DNA from: JACKII01 sp965222315 | GTDB taxonomy: Bacteria; Pseudomonadota; Alphaproteobacteria; Bin95 | Direction: 5' to 3' | DNA length: 64,000 nt | Assembly: GCA_965222315.1 (NCBI GenBank) | Contig: OZ244951.1 | Span: 3,906,001-3,970,000, forward strand | In this document: positions 8,316 to 16,907 of the stretch, in pieces | Position numbering within the stretch: the first letter of the stretch is position 1 | Layout of the letters: the number at the start of each line of letters is the position of its first letter | Position numbers and translations under genes: made by a program | Notes under the pieces: model-generated | Databases searched by the model: none | Seen by the model: the letters and a program-made list of their open reading frames with translations, nothing else | What the model was told of the DNA's origin: nothing

Positions 8316-8882
8316 ATGTTTCACGACGGCATGCGCGAATTGCAGGACAAGTATGGCGGGCGCAAGGTCGCCGACGCCATCGCCAAACACCGCACCCATG
8401 TGGAATTCACCGACGACGACCGCGCCTATATCGAGAGCGTGCCGTTCTTCTTTCTGGCGACCGGTTGGGGTGAGACCATGGATTGCACCATGAAAAGCGG
8501 CGAGCCGGGCTTCATCCGCGTCTCAGGCCCAGGTCAGCTCGAATGGCCGGACTATGACGGCAACAACATGCACCGCAGCCTGGGCAACATCACGCGGAAC
8601 CCATCGGTCGGCCTGCTGTTCGTGAAGTTTGACGGCACGAGCCTCCGCATACGCCTGACCGGCAAGGCGGAGATCATCGAAGATCCGGCGGCATTCGCCC
8701 ACCTGCCCGGCGCGCTGCGCCTCGTGCGCGTGACGGCGGACTACATCTACTACAACTGCCCGCGCAGCGTGCCGAAGATGGAACTGGTCGAGCCTTCCAA
8801 ATACCTGCCCCGCGCAGGCTACGAACCGCCCGACCCGGAATGGAAAAGCCGCGACTACATCAAGGCCGCGATGGAGGAATGA
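8316..8882 (+). CDS. pyridoxamine 5'-phosphate oxidase-fold flavin protein
   Basis: This 188-residue protein of the PNPOx-like split-barrel family binds FMN and reduces or oxidises small molecules. Family features seen are FFFLATGWGETMDCTMKSGEPGFIRV, here in short form (first barrel strands with a ligand-contact region), NITRNPSVGLLFV, LRLTGKAEII-type strands and a Tyr-rich segment DYIYYNCPRSVPK. The start at 8316 is supported by AAAGGA about 10 bases upstream; the longer frame from 8277 has no ribosome site. It is not the vitamin B6 enzyme PdxH, whose signature is missing. Confidence 0.85.
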   Translation: MFHDGMRELQDKYGGRKVADAIAKHRTHVEFTDDDRAYIESVPFFFLATGWGETMDCTMKSGEPGFIRVSGPGQLEWPDYDGNNMHRSLGNITRNPSVGLLFVKFDGTSLRIRLTGKAEIIEDPAAFAHLPGALRLVRVTADYIYYNCPRSVPKMELVEPSKYLPRAGYEPPDPEWKSRDYIKAAMEE

Positions 8883-8900
8883 GGGAAGCCCCTTAACTCG

Positions 8901-9012
8901 GCGTCATTGCGAGAAGACCGGATGCAATCCGGGCGACGAAGCAATCCATTCAAGGCAGATACCGCGATCAAAACCATATGGATTGCTTCGCCCGCGCACT
9001 CGCAATGACGGC
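8901..9012. repeat. nested palindromic repeat, family A
   Basis: The outer arms CGTCATTGCGAG (8902-8913) and CTCGCAATGACG (8999-9010) are perfect inverted repeats. Inside them, GAAGCAATCCAT (8938-8949) pairs with ATGGATTGCTTC (8978-8989). Related copies occur at 24268-24296 (half) and 61016-61120. It fills the gap between two converging genes and could fold into a long hairpin in RNA. Confidence 0.85.
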
Positions 9013-9062
9013 AAAGGGGGAGACCTCACACGCAATGGCGCCGAAGATGAAGCGTAGGTTCC

Positions 9063-10952
9063 CTACTCCGCCGCGGCGGTTACGGGCTCGTTCTCGTAGT
9101 CGAACACGTAGGGCTCCATCGTCTCCTGCGCCGCCATGCGCCGCTCATGCCAGCGCTGGCCGCCGCCATAGTAGGCGAGCGCCCCCGGCCGGGCATTGCC
9201 GTCGCCATTGTAATAGCTGAAGCAATCCCGCAGCGGCGCCGACAGCGTGTCCATCGCGGCGCAGTGCTCGGTGTATTCGTTCTCCGCCTCGCGGGTGACG
9301 TCCACGGTCCGCGCGCCGTTCTCCCGCATGGTCTCCATCATCCAGGTCACATAGTGCGCGTGCATTTCGGAGACGCGGGTGAAGTTGAACTGGCCGCCGC
9401 CGCCCTGGGGGCCGTTCATGATGAACAGGTTCGGGAAGCCCGCCGAGTGCATGCCCAGGAACGTCCGCGTGCCGTCCGTCTCCCACTTCTCCCGCAGGGT
9501 CTGGCCATCCCGGCCCCGGATCATGTTGAAGGAGCCGGTGCCCATCCACTCGAAGCCGGTGGCATAGATCAGCACGTCCACGTCGTACTGCACGCCGTCA
9601 TGCACGATGCCGGTCTCGTTGATCTCCTGCACGCCCGTGGGCGCGGTATCGACCAATTGCACGTTCGGGCGGTTGAAGGACGGCAGATATTCGTCATGGA
9701 AGGTCGGGCGCTTGCAGCCATAGGGGTAATAGGGCTTCAACGCCGCCGCGGTCTTGGGGTCCTCGACCACAGCATCCACACGGGCGCGGATCTGCTCCAT
9801 GATACGGAAATTCGTGTTGAGCTGGCGCTGGATCAGCTCTTCCGGCGTCAGTTCCGTCTTGTGCTGCTTTGGCTTTTTGAGGCTCTCCACCTTGCCCGCC
9901 AGGAAGTCGTCATTCCCCTGCAAGGCCGTGCGCCCAGCGGAGATCAGGGCCAGCCGCTCGCGCCGTTTCACCGCCCAATTCGGCTCGTTCGGCCAGGTCG
10001 CGTATTCCTCCGGCGTGGTCTCGCGCTGGTCGCGCACGTCGATGGTGGAGGGCGTGCGCTGGAAAACGTAAAGCTGGTCCACGACCTTGGCGATTTCCGG
10101 CACGACCTGCACCGCGGTCGCGCCTGTCCCGATGATGCCGACCCGCTTGCCGGTCAGATCGACATGATAGTTCCAGCGCGACGTGTGGAAGGCCTCGCCC
10201 TGATATTTCTCCATGCCCTTGATATTGGCGAGCTTCGGCGTGGTCAGAATGCCGTTCGCCAGGACGACAAAGCGCGCCTTCATGGCATCGCCGCGGTCGG
10301 TCTTGATGATCCAGCGGCCCAGGGCCTCATCCCAGGTGGTCTGCTCGACCGTGGTGTGGAACAGCGTGCGCTCGTAAAGGCCGAAGCGTTCCGCCATTGT
10401 CTGGCAATATTCCAGGATTTCGAAGCCGCTCGCGAACTTCACGGACGGGATGTAGCCCATCTCCTCCAGCAGCGGCAGGTAGGAGTAGCTCTCCACGTCG
10501 CAGGCGATGCCGGGGTACCGGTTCCAGTACCAGGTGCCGCCCACGTCGCCGCCTTTTTCGCAGAAGCGCACGTCAGTAAAGCCCGCCTCCCGCAGCCGGT
10601 ACCAGAGCAGCATCGCGCCGAAGCCCGCGCCGATCACCAGTACCTCGCACTCGTCATCCAGCGCCTCACGCGGGATGGGCGGTTCGGAGTAGACGTCCTC
10701 CAGGTATTTGGCGAACTCGCCTTCCATGGCGATATAGTCGGCCGCGCCCCGGCGTTCTTCCTTGTATTCCCGGTACTTGGCCTGTTCCTCGGCATCGAAC
10801 TTCGCGCCCGGCGGCGGTTCGGGCAGGGTGGTCAGGTTCTTGTCCGTGACGATGGAATACCCTTTGCCCTGGATTTTGTCCGAGGCCTTGGCAGCGCGGG
10901 TATTGAAGATCTTGCGGCCCGTGGCGGGGTCGGTCTGAATAGCTGCGGTCAT
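9063..10952 (-). CDS. flavin-containing monooxygenase, Baeyer-Villiger type
   Basis: This 629-residue FAD/NADPH enzyme inserts oxygen next to a ketone. The N-terminal extension of about 90 residues is followed by the FAD motif VIGAGFGAM, the Baeyer-Villiger fingerprint YQGEAFHTSRW, and the NADP motif IIGTGATAVQV. A late YATGFEW (ATG motif) and the NGPQGGGG region complete the fold. Extended N-termini are usual for cyclododecanone/phenylacetone-type enzymes. The start at 10952 (MTAAIQ) removes an unlikely 51-residue leader. Inverted repeats just upstream may be an operator. Confidence 0.92.
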   Translation of the reverse strand: MTAAIQTDPATGRKIFNTRAAKASDKIQGKGYSIVTDKNLTTLPEPPPGAKFDAEEQAKYREYKEERRGAADYIAMEGEFAKYLEDVYSEPPIPREALDDECEVLVIGAGFGAMLLWYRLREAGFTDVRFCEKGGDVGGTWYWNRYPGIACDVESYSYLPLLEEMGYIPSVKFASGFEILEYCQTMAERFGLYERTLFHTTVEQTTWDEALGRWIIKTDRGDAMKARFVVLANGILTTPKLANIKGMEKYQGEAFHTSRWNYHVDLTGKRVGIIGTGATAVQVVPEIAKVVDQLYVFQRTPSTIDVRDQRETTPEEYATWPNEPNWAVKRRERLALISAGRTALQGNDDFLAGKVESLKKPKQHKTELTPEELIQRQLNTNFRIMEQIRARVDAVVEDPKTAAALKPYYPYGCKRPTFHDEYLPSFNRPNVQLVDTAPTGVQEINETGIVHDGVQYDVDVLIYATGFEWMGTGSFNMIRGRDGQTLREKWETDGTRTFLGMHSAGFPNLFIMNGPQGGGGQFNFTRVSEMHAHYVTWMMETMRENGARTVDVTREAENEYTEHCAAMDTLSAPLRDCFSYYNGDGNARPGALAYYGGGQRWHERRMAAQETMEPYVFDYENEPVTAAAE

Positions 10953-10978
10953 GGATTTGCGATATCCCTTTGATGCGT

Positions 10979-10999
10979 TTGGCCAGTACTTTTGACCAA
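10979..10999. promoter_or_regulatory. candidate operator upstream of the monooxygenase gene
   Basis: TTGGCCA (10979-10985), seven bases, then TGACCAA (10993-10999) form an imperfect inverted repeat 27 bases upstream of the monooxygenase start. A second TTGGCCAA palindrome lies about 50 bases farther out, around 11052. The symmetry suits a TetR- or MarR-type repressor, but no regulator gene is adjacent. Confidence 0.3.
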
Positions 11000-11217
11000 T
11001 ACGGCGGGCGAATGCAAACCGGATTGATATGAGCAGGCCCGCGGCGGCGCTATTTGGCCAAGTACTCTGCCGCCAGAAACCGTAAAAACCCAGGCCCCCG
11101 CCCAACCGCTTCGCGCCATCCGGAGAGCCAGCCTCTTCCTCTGCCCAACACGCATTTCACTCTCCGGAGTTCGCCAGGGCCTCCGGGGCCCAGCGTTCTT
11201 TTCGCGCCCAGCAAGTG

Positions 11218-11499
11218 TCACAACCTGTCCGTCAGATCTTCCCAATTAGGGTTTTGAGACTCAATTGGGTTTAGCTTCCATCGCCGCCGCCAGCGCTTGA
11301 TCCGCCGCTCGCGCAGGTGCGCAGCCTCCCACTCGTCGTGCACGTCGACAAAGACAAGGCGATGGACCTTGTACGCCGCCGTCAACCGCGAGCCGAAACC
11401 GCTTCGATGCTCCTCCATCCGGCGGGCGAGATCGCTTGTTGAACCAGTGTACAACGTCCCGTTACGCTGGCTAGCGAGGATGTAGACGTAAAAAGGCAT
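11218..11499 (-). CDS. GIY-YIG nuclease family protein
   Basis: This is a 93-residue stand-alone GIY-YIG domain of the UvrC/YhbQ-type single-domain group. The signature is the variant YVYILAS...LYTGST, followed by the conserved Arg (DLARRMEEH) and a Glu (LRERRIKRW) that binds the metal. Such small proteins are common in alphaproteobacteria and their substrate is unknown. The start at 11499 (MPFYVYILA) is preferred because the first strand of the domain begins there. The 11500-11703 gap shows no supported gene. Confidence 0.9.
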   Translation of the reverse strand: MPFYVYILASQRNGTLYTGSTSDLARRMEEHRSGFGSRLTAAYKVHRLVFVDVHDEWEAAHLRERRIKRWRRRWKLNPIESQNPNWEDLTDRL

Positions 11500-11703
11500 C
11501 AGAAAGCAGGAATCCAGCTTAACAAGACTATCCTGACTGCTATTGTTTAACACCCGGTAAAAACAGAAACTCCTGGGTCCCAGACGCCCTGAAGGGCTCC
11601 GGGAAGTTAGGAAAAATACGGAAATTGTGGACTCCCCGGAACGGCGCAGCCGTGTCCGGGGCCACCATTTCTATTTCCGCTTCTCTCTCAACAAGCAGTG
11701 GAT

Positions 11704-12465
11704 TCAGTGGTTCCACCAGGCCCGGTCGGAGAAAGCGCGCAGGTCGAGCTCGAACGTCCAGGCGCTGCGGTGCTGCTGGTGGACGTGCCAGTAGGTGTCG
11801 GCGATGCGGTCCGGCACGATCAGGCCGTCTTCCGCGCCCTTCGTCGCCCGCAGTTCGGCAAAGCGCTCCGCCCCCAGCATCTTGCCCAGCGTGTCCGGCG
11901 CATCGACCGAGCCGTCGATGACGATATGCGCGACGTGGATACCCTTTTGCGCGAATTCCGCGTTCAGCGACTGACATAGCATCCGCCGTCCCGCCATGGC
12001 CGACGCATGGCTGTGCTGCCCGCCATTGCCCCGCATGGCCGCCGTCGCGGAGGTCACCAGGATCGTGCCGCCGCCCCGCTCCTCCATCAACGGACAGACG
12101 CAGGACGCCACCCGGAACAGCGCGAATGTCGCCATGCGCCAGCCAAGCTCGAACTGCTTGTAAGAGGTCTCAGCCAGCGCCCGGTTGCCGATTTGGGCGC
12201 CCAGGTTGAACACCACTGCCTCAATCGGGCCGATATCCCTCTCCACCGCCGCGATTCGATCCTCGATCGCATCCGGCTCGACCGCATTCAGCAGGTACCC
12301 GCTGGCCGAACCGCCCTCGCTCTCGATGTCGGCTACCAGTTTACGCAGGCCTTCCTCATCGCTTCGCCGGCAGAGCACGGCATGATAGCCTTCACGGGCA
12401 AAGCGCTTGCCGACATTGCCGCCAATGCCGGCACCGGCGCCGATAACCAAACAGACTGGCTTCAT
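11704..12465 (-). CDS. SDR-fold protein lacking the catalytic Tyr and Lys
   Basis: This short-chain dehydrogenase-fold protein is about 253 residues long. The coenzyme motif GAGAGIGG is present near residue 9, and the conserved Ser is present in VTSATAAM. At the place where classical members have YxxxK the sequence reads HASAMAG, so Tyr is His (about 153) and Lys is Met (about 157). The NNAG motif is also altered to FNLGAQ. The protein may bind NAD(P) without normal SDR chemistry, or use another acid. GTG 12471 is an alternative start; AAGGAG lies upstream of both. It is divergent from the DMT transporter at 12541. Confidence 0.88.
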   Translation of the reverse strand: MKPVCLVIGAGAGIGGNVGKRFAREGYHAVLCRRSDEEGLRKLVADIESEGGSASGYLLNAVEPDAIEDRIAAVERDIGPIEAVVFNLGAQIGNRALAETSYKQFELGWRMATFALFRVASCVCPLMEERGGGTILVTSATAAMRGNGGQHSHASAMAGRRMLCQSLNAEFAQKGIHVAHIVIDGSVDAPDTLGKMLGAERFAELRATKGAEDGLIVPDRIADTYWHVHQQHRSAWTFELDLRAFSDRAWWNH

Positions 12466-12540
12466 CGCCACGATGCTCCTTCTTATTTGCTGGCAATCCG
12501 CACCCTAGAGCGGGCCGTTAAAATCCGCGAGGCTCCGGCC

Positions 12541-13518
12541 ATGACCGCCCCTGCAAAAGACAATTTCAACAAGGGCATTCTGTTCATGGTCTTCGGGGTG
12601 TTTTGCATCACTATGAACGACACCATCATCAAGCAGTTCTCCGACAGCTACCCGTTGCATCAGATGGTGTTTCTGCGCTCGGCCATCGGCATCGGCTTCA
12701 GCCTGGGATTGCTGCAGTTCGAGGGCGGGTTCCGGGCACTCCGCACCAGCCGGCCGTTGCTGCACCTGCTGCGCGGCCTCTGCCTGGTGGCGGCCAACAT
12801 GGCCTTCTTCCTGGCGCTTGCGACCACGCCGCTTGCCGATGTCACCGCCCTGTTCTTCGTGGCACCCCTGTTCATCACCCTGCTCTCCATCCCGGTACTG
12901 GGCGAAAAAGTCGGCATCCGCCGGTTTGCCGCCGTGTTGGCAGGCTTCGCCGGCGTGCTCATCATGTTGCGCCCCGGCAGCGCCGAAACCGGCGAGGCCG
13001 ACCGCCTGACCCTGCTGCTGCCGGTGGTGGCGGCGTTCTGCTATGCCTGCATGCAGGTGCTGACCCGTAAGCTCGGCATTGCCTCCACCGCTTCCGCGAT
13101 GGCGGTCTATACGCAAGGCACCTTTATCCTGGTATGCGCCGGGTTCTGGCTGGTCGCCGGCGACGGACGCTATGCCGAGGGCCTGGAAAGCGAGAGCATG
13201 ATCTTCCTGCTGCGCGCCTGGACCTGGCCCGCGGACAGCGACTGGCCGCTGCTCCTGTTCCTCGGCCTGTTGTCGGCGCTGATCAGCTATTCCCTGGCGC
13301 AGGCCTACCGCTCCTCCGACGCGGCCAGCGTCGCGCCGTTCGAGTACGTGGCCATGCCCATGGCGATCCTCTGGGGCTGGCTGGTATTCGGCGACCTGCC
13401 GGACGCCTGGGTCCTCGCCGGTTCGGCCCTGATTGCTGCCAGCGGCACCTATGTGTTCCTGCGGGAGAAGCAGCGCGCCCGCCCGAACGCGGCGCGCCGC
13501 CCGCGGGGGCGGGTCTGA
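12541..13518 (+). CDS. EamA/DMT-family transporter
   Basis: This is a 325-residue inner-membrane permease of the drug/metabolite transporter superfamily with about ten hydrophobic segments in two EamA repeats (residues ~10-145 and ~160-300). The pattern LRGLCLVAANMAFFLALATTP, shown here in part, and the late PFEYVAMPMAILWGWLVFGD are typical of the RhaT/YdcZ-like branch. The substrate is unknown. The start at 12541 is where the first membrane segment's short cytosolic leader begins; the frame is open far upstream but that part is the shadow of the divergent SDR gene. Confidence 0.9.
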   Translation: MTAPAKDNFNKGILFMVFGVFCITMNDTIIKQFSDSYPLHQMVFLRSAIGIGFSLGLLQFEGGFRALRTSRPLLHLLRGLCLVAANMAFFLALATTPLADVTALFFVAPLFITLLSIPVLGEKVGIRRFAAVLAGFAGVLIMLRPGSAETGEADRLTLLLPVVAAFCYACMQVLTRKLGIASTASAMAVYTQGTFILVCAGFWLVAGDGRYAEGLESESMIFLLRAWTWPADSDWPLLLFLGLLSALISYSLAQAYRSSDAASVAPFEYVAMPMAILWGWLVFGDLPDAWVLAGSALIAASGTYVFLREKQRARPNAARRPRGRV

Positions 13519-13525
13519 GCCCCGT

Positions 13526-14443
13526 CTACTGGTGCGAATAGAGCGTCGCGCCTGCGACCGGCAAGGTGGCCTTCAGGATCGTGCCGGTTTGGCTCTCGGT
13601 GATGTAGAGGTCTTTGTTCTCTGGCCCGCCGAACGCAATGTTCGTCGTCGCATGACCGGTTGGGGAGTTCACCCGGTAGATCGGCTGTCCCAAGGCATCG
13701 AACACCCAGATTGCGCCCAGGCCGACATGGCTGACCACCATGCCGCCATCCACCGTAATCGTGATACCGTCCGGGCCGGTGCCCCCTGACATCTGGATGA
13801 AGGTACCGACCTTTGAGGGCCGGCCATCCAGCATGATCGGCACGCGCCAGATGGCGTTGGCGCGGGTGACGGCGACGTAGAGGGTTTTTCCGTCCAGGCT
13901 CCATACCAACCCATTCGGGCTGGGAATGCCCGCGAGCAGGAGGTCCACCTCACCCGATGGCAATTGCCGGAAAACCCGGCCGGACGGATCGTGCAAGCCT
14001 GTCTGGCCCTGGTCCGTCCAGGCGAGCGTGCCGTCGCCGGAAAAGGCAAGATCGTTGCAGCCTTTAAAGGATTCCAGCCTGAAGCGCGTGCAATGCTCTG
14101 TAACCGTGCCGGTCGCCGGGTCGAGGTGCATGAGACCGTGCTTGCTATCGGTAATCAGGATGCGGCCGTCCCGGTGGATGCGCAGGCCATTCGGCTCACC
14201 GTCATACTCGGCCACCAGATCAACACTGCCGTCCGGCTTGGCACGGAACACCCGGCCCCAGGGGATGTCGGTGAAATAGAGATTGCCTGCCCGGTCGAAG
14301 CTCGGCCCCTCGACAAAGCAATCGACCGCTGCGCCCTGGCGGTTGGTGTCCGCCCAAACAGAGCGCTCATTCCGGCGGTACTTTGCCGGGACTTCGCAGA
14401 AAACTTCAGCCTCGATCACTTCGGGCAGGGGATACCAGGACAT
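13526..14443 (-). CDS. SMP-30/gluconolactonase/LRE family protein
   Basis: This 305-residue six-bladed beta-propeller hydrolase opens a sugar or other lactone ring using a divalent metal. Metal-site residues in the expected order are Glu in VEGPSFD, Asn in KGCNDLAF, Asn in SPNGLVW and Asp in GPDGITI. It is cytosolic, with no signal peptide. The gene converges on the DMT transporter with only 7 bases between stops. The nearest upstream gene on the same strand is an SDR, separated by a palindromic repeat. Confidence 0.92.
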   Translation of the reverse strand: MSWYPLPEVIEAEVFCEVPAKYRRNERSVWADTNRQGAAVDCFVEGPSFDRAGNLYFTDIPWGRVFRAKPDGSVDLVAEYDGEPNGLRIHRDGRILITDSKHGLMHLDPATGTVTEHCTRFRLESFKGCNDLAFSGDGTLAWTDQGQTGLHDPSGRVFRQLPSGEVDLLLAGIPSPNGLVWSLDGKTLYVAVTRANAIWRVPIMLDGRPSKVGTFIQMSGGTGPDGITITVDGGMVVSHVGLGAIWVFDALGQPIYRVNSPTGHATTNIAFGGPENKDLYITESQTGTILKATLPVAGATLYSHQ

Positions 14444-14474
14444 AGGCGTTTCCTTTTCGAACTAGGACCGCTTT

Positions 14475-14588
14475 CGCCCTTCGACAGGTTCAGGGTGAAA
14501 GCTCTTTTCTTGCGCTCACAACCTATCGGCGGTGCGGCGCAGGGTTTACCGATAAGAAGCCATTTCACCCTGAGCCTGTCGAAGGGCG
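14475..14588. repeat. inverted repeat, family B
   Basis: A 26-base arm starting CGCCCTTCGACAGGTTCAGG (14475-14500) pairs with its complement ending CCTGTCGAAGGGCG (14563-14588), with one mismatch and a 62-base loop. It lies between two minus-strand genes, just upstream of the lactonase gene. It looks like a dispersed intergenic palindrome rather than a terminator, since no T tract follows. Confidence 0.8.
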
Positions 14589-14628
14589 AGATGGCGTGGC
14601 GTTTGACGCAAATACGTTCGGCGAGCTG

Positions 14629-15387
14629 CTATCCCCGGCCGACGAACGGCATCTTCGATGCCATCACGGTCACGGTCTGAACGTTCGCGTCGAGGCTCAT
14701 GTTGGCCATCAGCACGATGGTGTCGGCGACATTGGTCACGTCCATCACCGGTTCCGCCTTGCTCGAGCCGTCCGGCTGCAACACACCGTTCTTCATCCGC
14801 TGGGTCATCGGCGTCTCGGCATTGCCGATATCGATCTGGCAGGCAACGATGTCGTAGGCGCGGCCGTCCAGCGAGGTGGCCTTGGTCAGGCCGGTGATCG
14901 CGTGCTTGGTCGACGTGTAGGGCGAGGAAAACGGCCGGGGCGTATGCGCGGAGATCGAGCCATTGTTGATAATGCGCCCGCCCTTCGGGTTCTGCGCCTT
15001 CATCATGCGGAAGGCCTCCTGGGTGCAGTAGAACGGCGCGGAGAGGTTCAGGTTCACCACCCCCTGCCATTGCTCGACCGTCAGGTCTTCCAGCGGCACC
15101 GGCGGCGTGCCCCCGCCCGCATTGTTGAACAGCATGTCGAGGCGCGACCACTGCTCCCGGTAGGCCGCAAACAGCTTCGTCACCCCCTCCGGCGTGGAGA
15201 CGTCGGCCTGGATCGGCAGCGCCCGCCCGCCGTCCGGGCCGGCCAAGGCTACGGTCTCGTCCAGAGCATCAACCCGGCGGCCTGCCAGCGCCACATGCCA
15301 GCCGTCCTTCAGCAGCCCCAGCGCCGAATAGCGGCCGATGCCGGAGCCGGCGCCGGTAATCAGGGCGAATTTGTTCTTGTCAGCCAT
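14629..15387 (-). CDS. SDR family NAD(P)-dependent oxidoreductase
   Basis: This is a 252-residue classical short-chain dehydrogenase with TGAGSGIG at residues 11-18, NNAG at 88-91, and catalytic Ser144, Tyr157 and Lys161 (YTSTK). The C-terminus departs from most SDRs: instead of PVDGG it ends in a hydrophobic strand and FVGRG. The start at 15387 (MADKNK) is chosen because the Rossmann strand follows directly; the frame extends to 15450 without other support. The substrate is unknown. The gene is divergent from the VOC protein gene. Confidence 0.92.
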   Translation of the reverse strand: MADKNKFALITGAGSGIGRYSALGLLKDGWHVALAGRRVDALDETVALAGPDGGRALPIQADVSTPEGVTKLFAAYREQWSRLDMLFNNAGGGTPPVPLEDLTVEQWQGVVNLNLSAPFYCTQEAFRMMKAQNPKGGRIINNGSISAHTPRPFSSPYTSTKHAITGLTKATSLDGRAYDIVACQIDIGNAETPMTQRMKNGVLQPDGSSKAEPVMDVTNVADTIVLMANMSLDANVQTVTVMASKMPFVGRG

Positions 15388-15508
15388 GGGGGGAAGTCTC
15401 CTGCCGGAAATATTCGATCGTTGCGTTGACCGCACATTGCCCGCGACCACGAAATTTGGCTAGTCTTTAGGAAGCGCAGGGCGCCACTAGCAGGACGGGA
15501 GATCATTC

Positions 15509-15892
15509 ATGACCATCCAGCTAAACCACACCATCGTCAGCGCGCGTGACCAGGACGCTTCCGCCAGGTTTCTGACCGAACTCCTCGGCCTTCCCGCACC
15601 GAAAAACTACGGCCCGTTCACGGTCGTGCAAACCGGCGAGACCTCACTCGATTTTTTCAGCACGGACCAGGCGATCACCCCCCAGCACTATGCCTTTCTG
15701 GTGGGCGAACAGGAGTTCGATCAGATTTTCGCCCGCATTCAGGCAAAGGGCGTGCCCTACTGGGCCGATCCGCACCACACCAAACCCGGCCAGATCAACC
15801 ACCGTGACGGCGGGCGCGGCTGCTACTTTGACGACCCGGACGGCCACATCCTGGAAATCCTGACCCGGCCATACGGCAGCGGCGATTCATAG
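15509..15892 (+). CDS. VOC family protein (glyoxalase/dioxygenase fold)
   Basis: This is a 127-residue vicinal-oxygen-chelate domain made of two babbab modules. LNHTIVSARDQDASARF is the first strand and helix with a metal-ligand His, and the second module ends in YFDDPDGHILEILTRPYGS, shown here in full, which carries the second His and the Glu ligand. These proteins act as lyases, dioxygenases or resistance proteins, and no substrate is evident. It ends 15 bases from the converging panB. Confidence 0.9.
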   Translation: MTIQLNHTIVSARDQDASARFLTELLGLPAPKNYGPFTVVQTGETSLDFFSTDQAITPQHYAFLVGEQEFDQIFARIQAKGVPYWADPHHTKPGQINHRDGGRGCYFDDPDGHILEILTRPYGSGDS

Positions 15893-15907
15893 CCCCGCCG
15901 GCAAGCC

Positions 15908-16714
15908 TTAGCCCTTCTTCGGCTGGAACACATGCTCCGGCCCTGGGAAGGCGCGCGCACGCACGTCGTCGGCATAGGCCTTGATTGCCTCACCCGCCGC
16001 CTTGCCCAGTTCGGCATAGGGTTTGGCGAATTTCGGGCGGAAATCGGTGAACATGCCGAGGATATCGTCCACCACCAGGATCTGCCCGTCGCAGGCCATC
16101 GACGCGCCGATGCCGACGGTCGGGATGGGGATCGCACCGGTAATTTCGCGCGAAATGTCCTCCGCCGTTTTCTCGATCACCACGCTGAACGCGCCTGCCT
16201 CGGCCACCGCCTTCGCGTCAGCCAGCACCTGGGTGCGGCTCGCGTCGTCGCGGCCCTGCACCTTGTAGCCGCCGAACGTGTTCACCGCCTGCGGGCGCAG
16301 GCCGATATGCGCCATGACCGGCACGCTGCGCTCGGTCAGGAACTTGATGGTCGGCGCCATGGTTACACCGCCCTCCAGCTTCACGGCCTGGCAGCCGGTT
16401 TCCACCATGATCCGGGCGGCGTTGCGCATCGCTTGATCCGGCCCTTCCTCGTAGGAGCCAAACGGCATGTCCACCACGACACAGGCGCGCGAGGACCCCC
16501 GCATGGTCGCCTGGCCATGCGCAATCATCATCTCCATCGTCACGCCGATGGTGGATGGTAGGCCGTAAACCACCATGCCCAGCGAGTCGCCCACCAGAAT
16601 CAGGTCGCAATGAGCATCCACCAGCTTGGCCACCTGGGTGGTGTAAGCGGTAAGGCAGGCAATTGGCTCGCCACCCTTGCGGGCGGAGATACCAGGCGGT
16701 GTGATACGGGCCAT
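15908..16714 (-). CDS. panB: 3-methyl-2-oxobutanoate hydroxymethyltransferase
   Basis: This enzyme transfers a hydroxymethyl group from 5,10-methylene-tetrahydrofolate to 2-oxoisovalerate, giving ketopantoate, the first step of pantothenate synthesis. It has 268 residues, a usual length. Signatures are LTAYTTQ, VGDSLGMVVYG (Asp43, Mg ligand), VVVDMPFGSYE (Asp82), VKLEGG (Glu114) and VVIEKTAE with the catalytic Glu. The start at 16714 is supported by GGAG five bases upstream; ATG 16726 has no ribosome site. panC is not in the window. Confidence 0.97.
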   Translation of the reverse strand: MARITPPGISARKGGEPIACLTAYTTQVAKLVDAHCDLILVGDSLGMVVYGLPSTIGVTMEMMIAHGQATMRGSSRACVVVDMPFGSYEEGPDQAMRNAARIMVETGCQAVKLEGGVTMAPTIKFLTERSVPVMAHIGLRPQAVNTFGGYKVQGRDDASRTQVLADAKAVAEAGAFSVVIEKTAEDISREITGAIPIPTVGIGASMACDGQILVVDDILGMFTDFRPKFAKPYAELGKAAGEAIKAYADDVRARAFPGPEHVFQPKKG

Positions 16715-16907
16715 GACAAGCTCCATGGTCGGGGAATTTCAGAATTGGGGCAAAAACGCCCGAACACAATCGGGCATGCAAGGCCGAATTCGGCATGACA
16801 GCCATGCAGCACGCCGAAATCCAGCAATATTGTACACCACAAGCCCCGAATTCCGGCCCTAGAATGCGTGCGAAGATGCACTGTTCCGTGGCGGAGAAAA
16901 TTGAGCG

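Noticed and set aside
12007..12540. In-frame 178-codon upstream extension of the DMT transporter
   Set aside because: It is the antisense shadow of the divergent SDR gene; the membrane protein begins at 12541.
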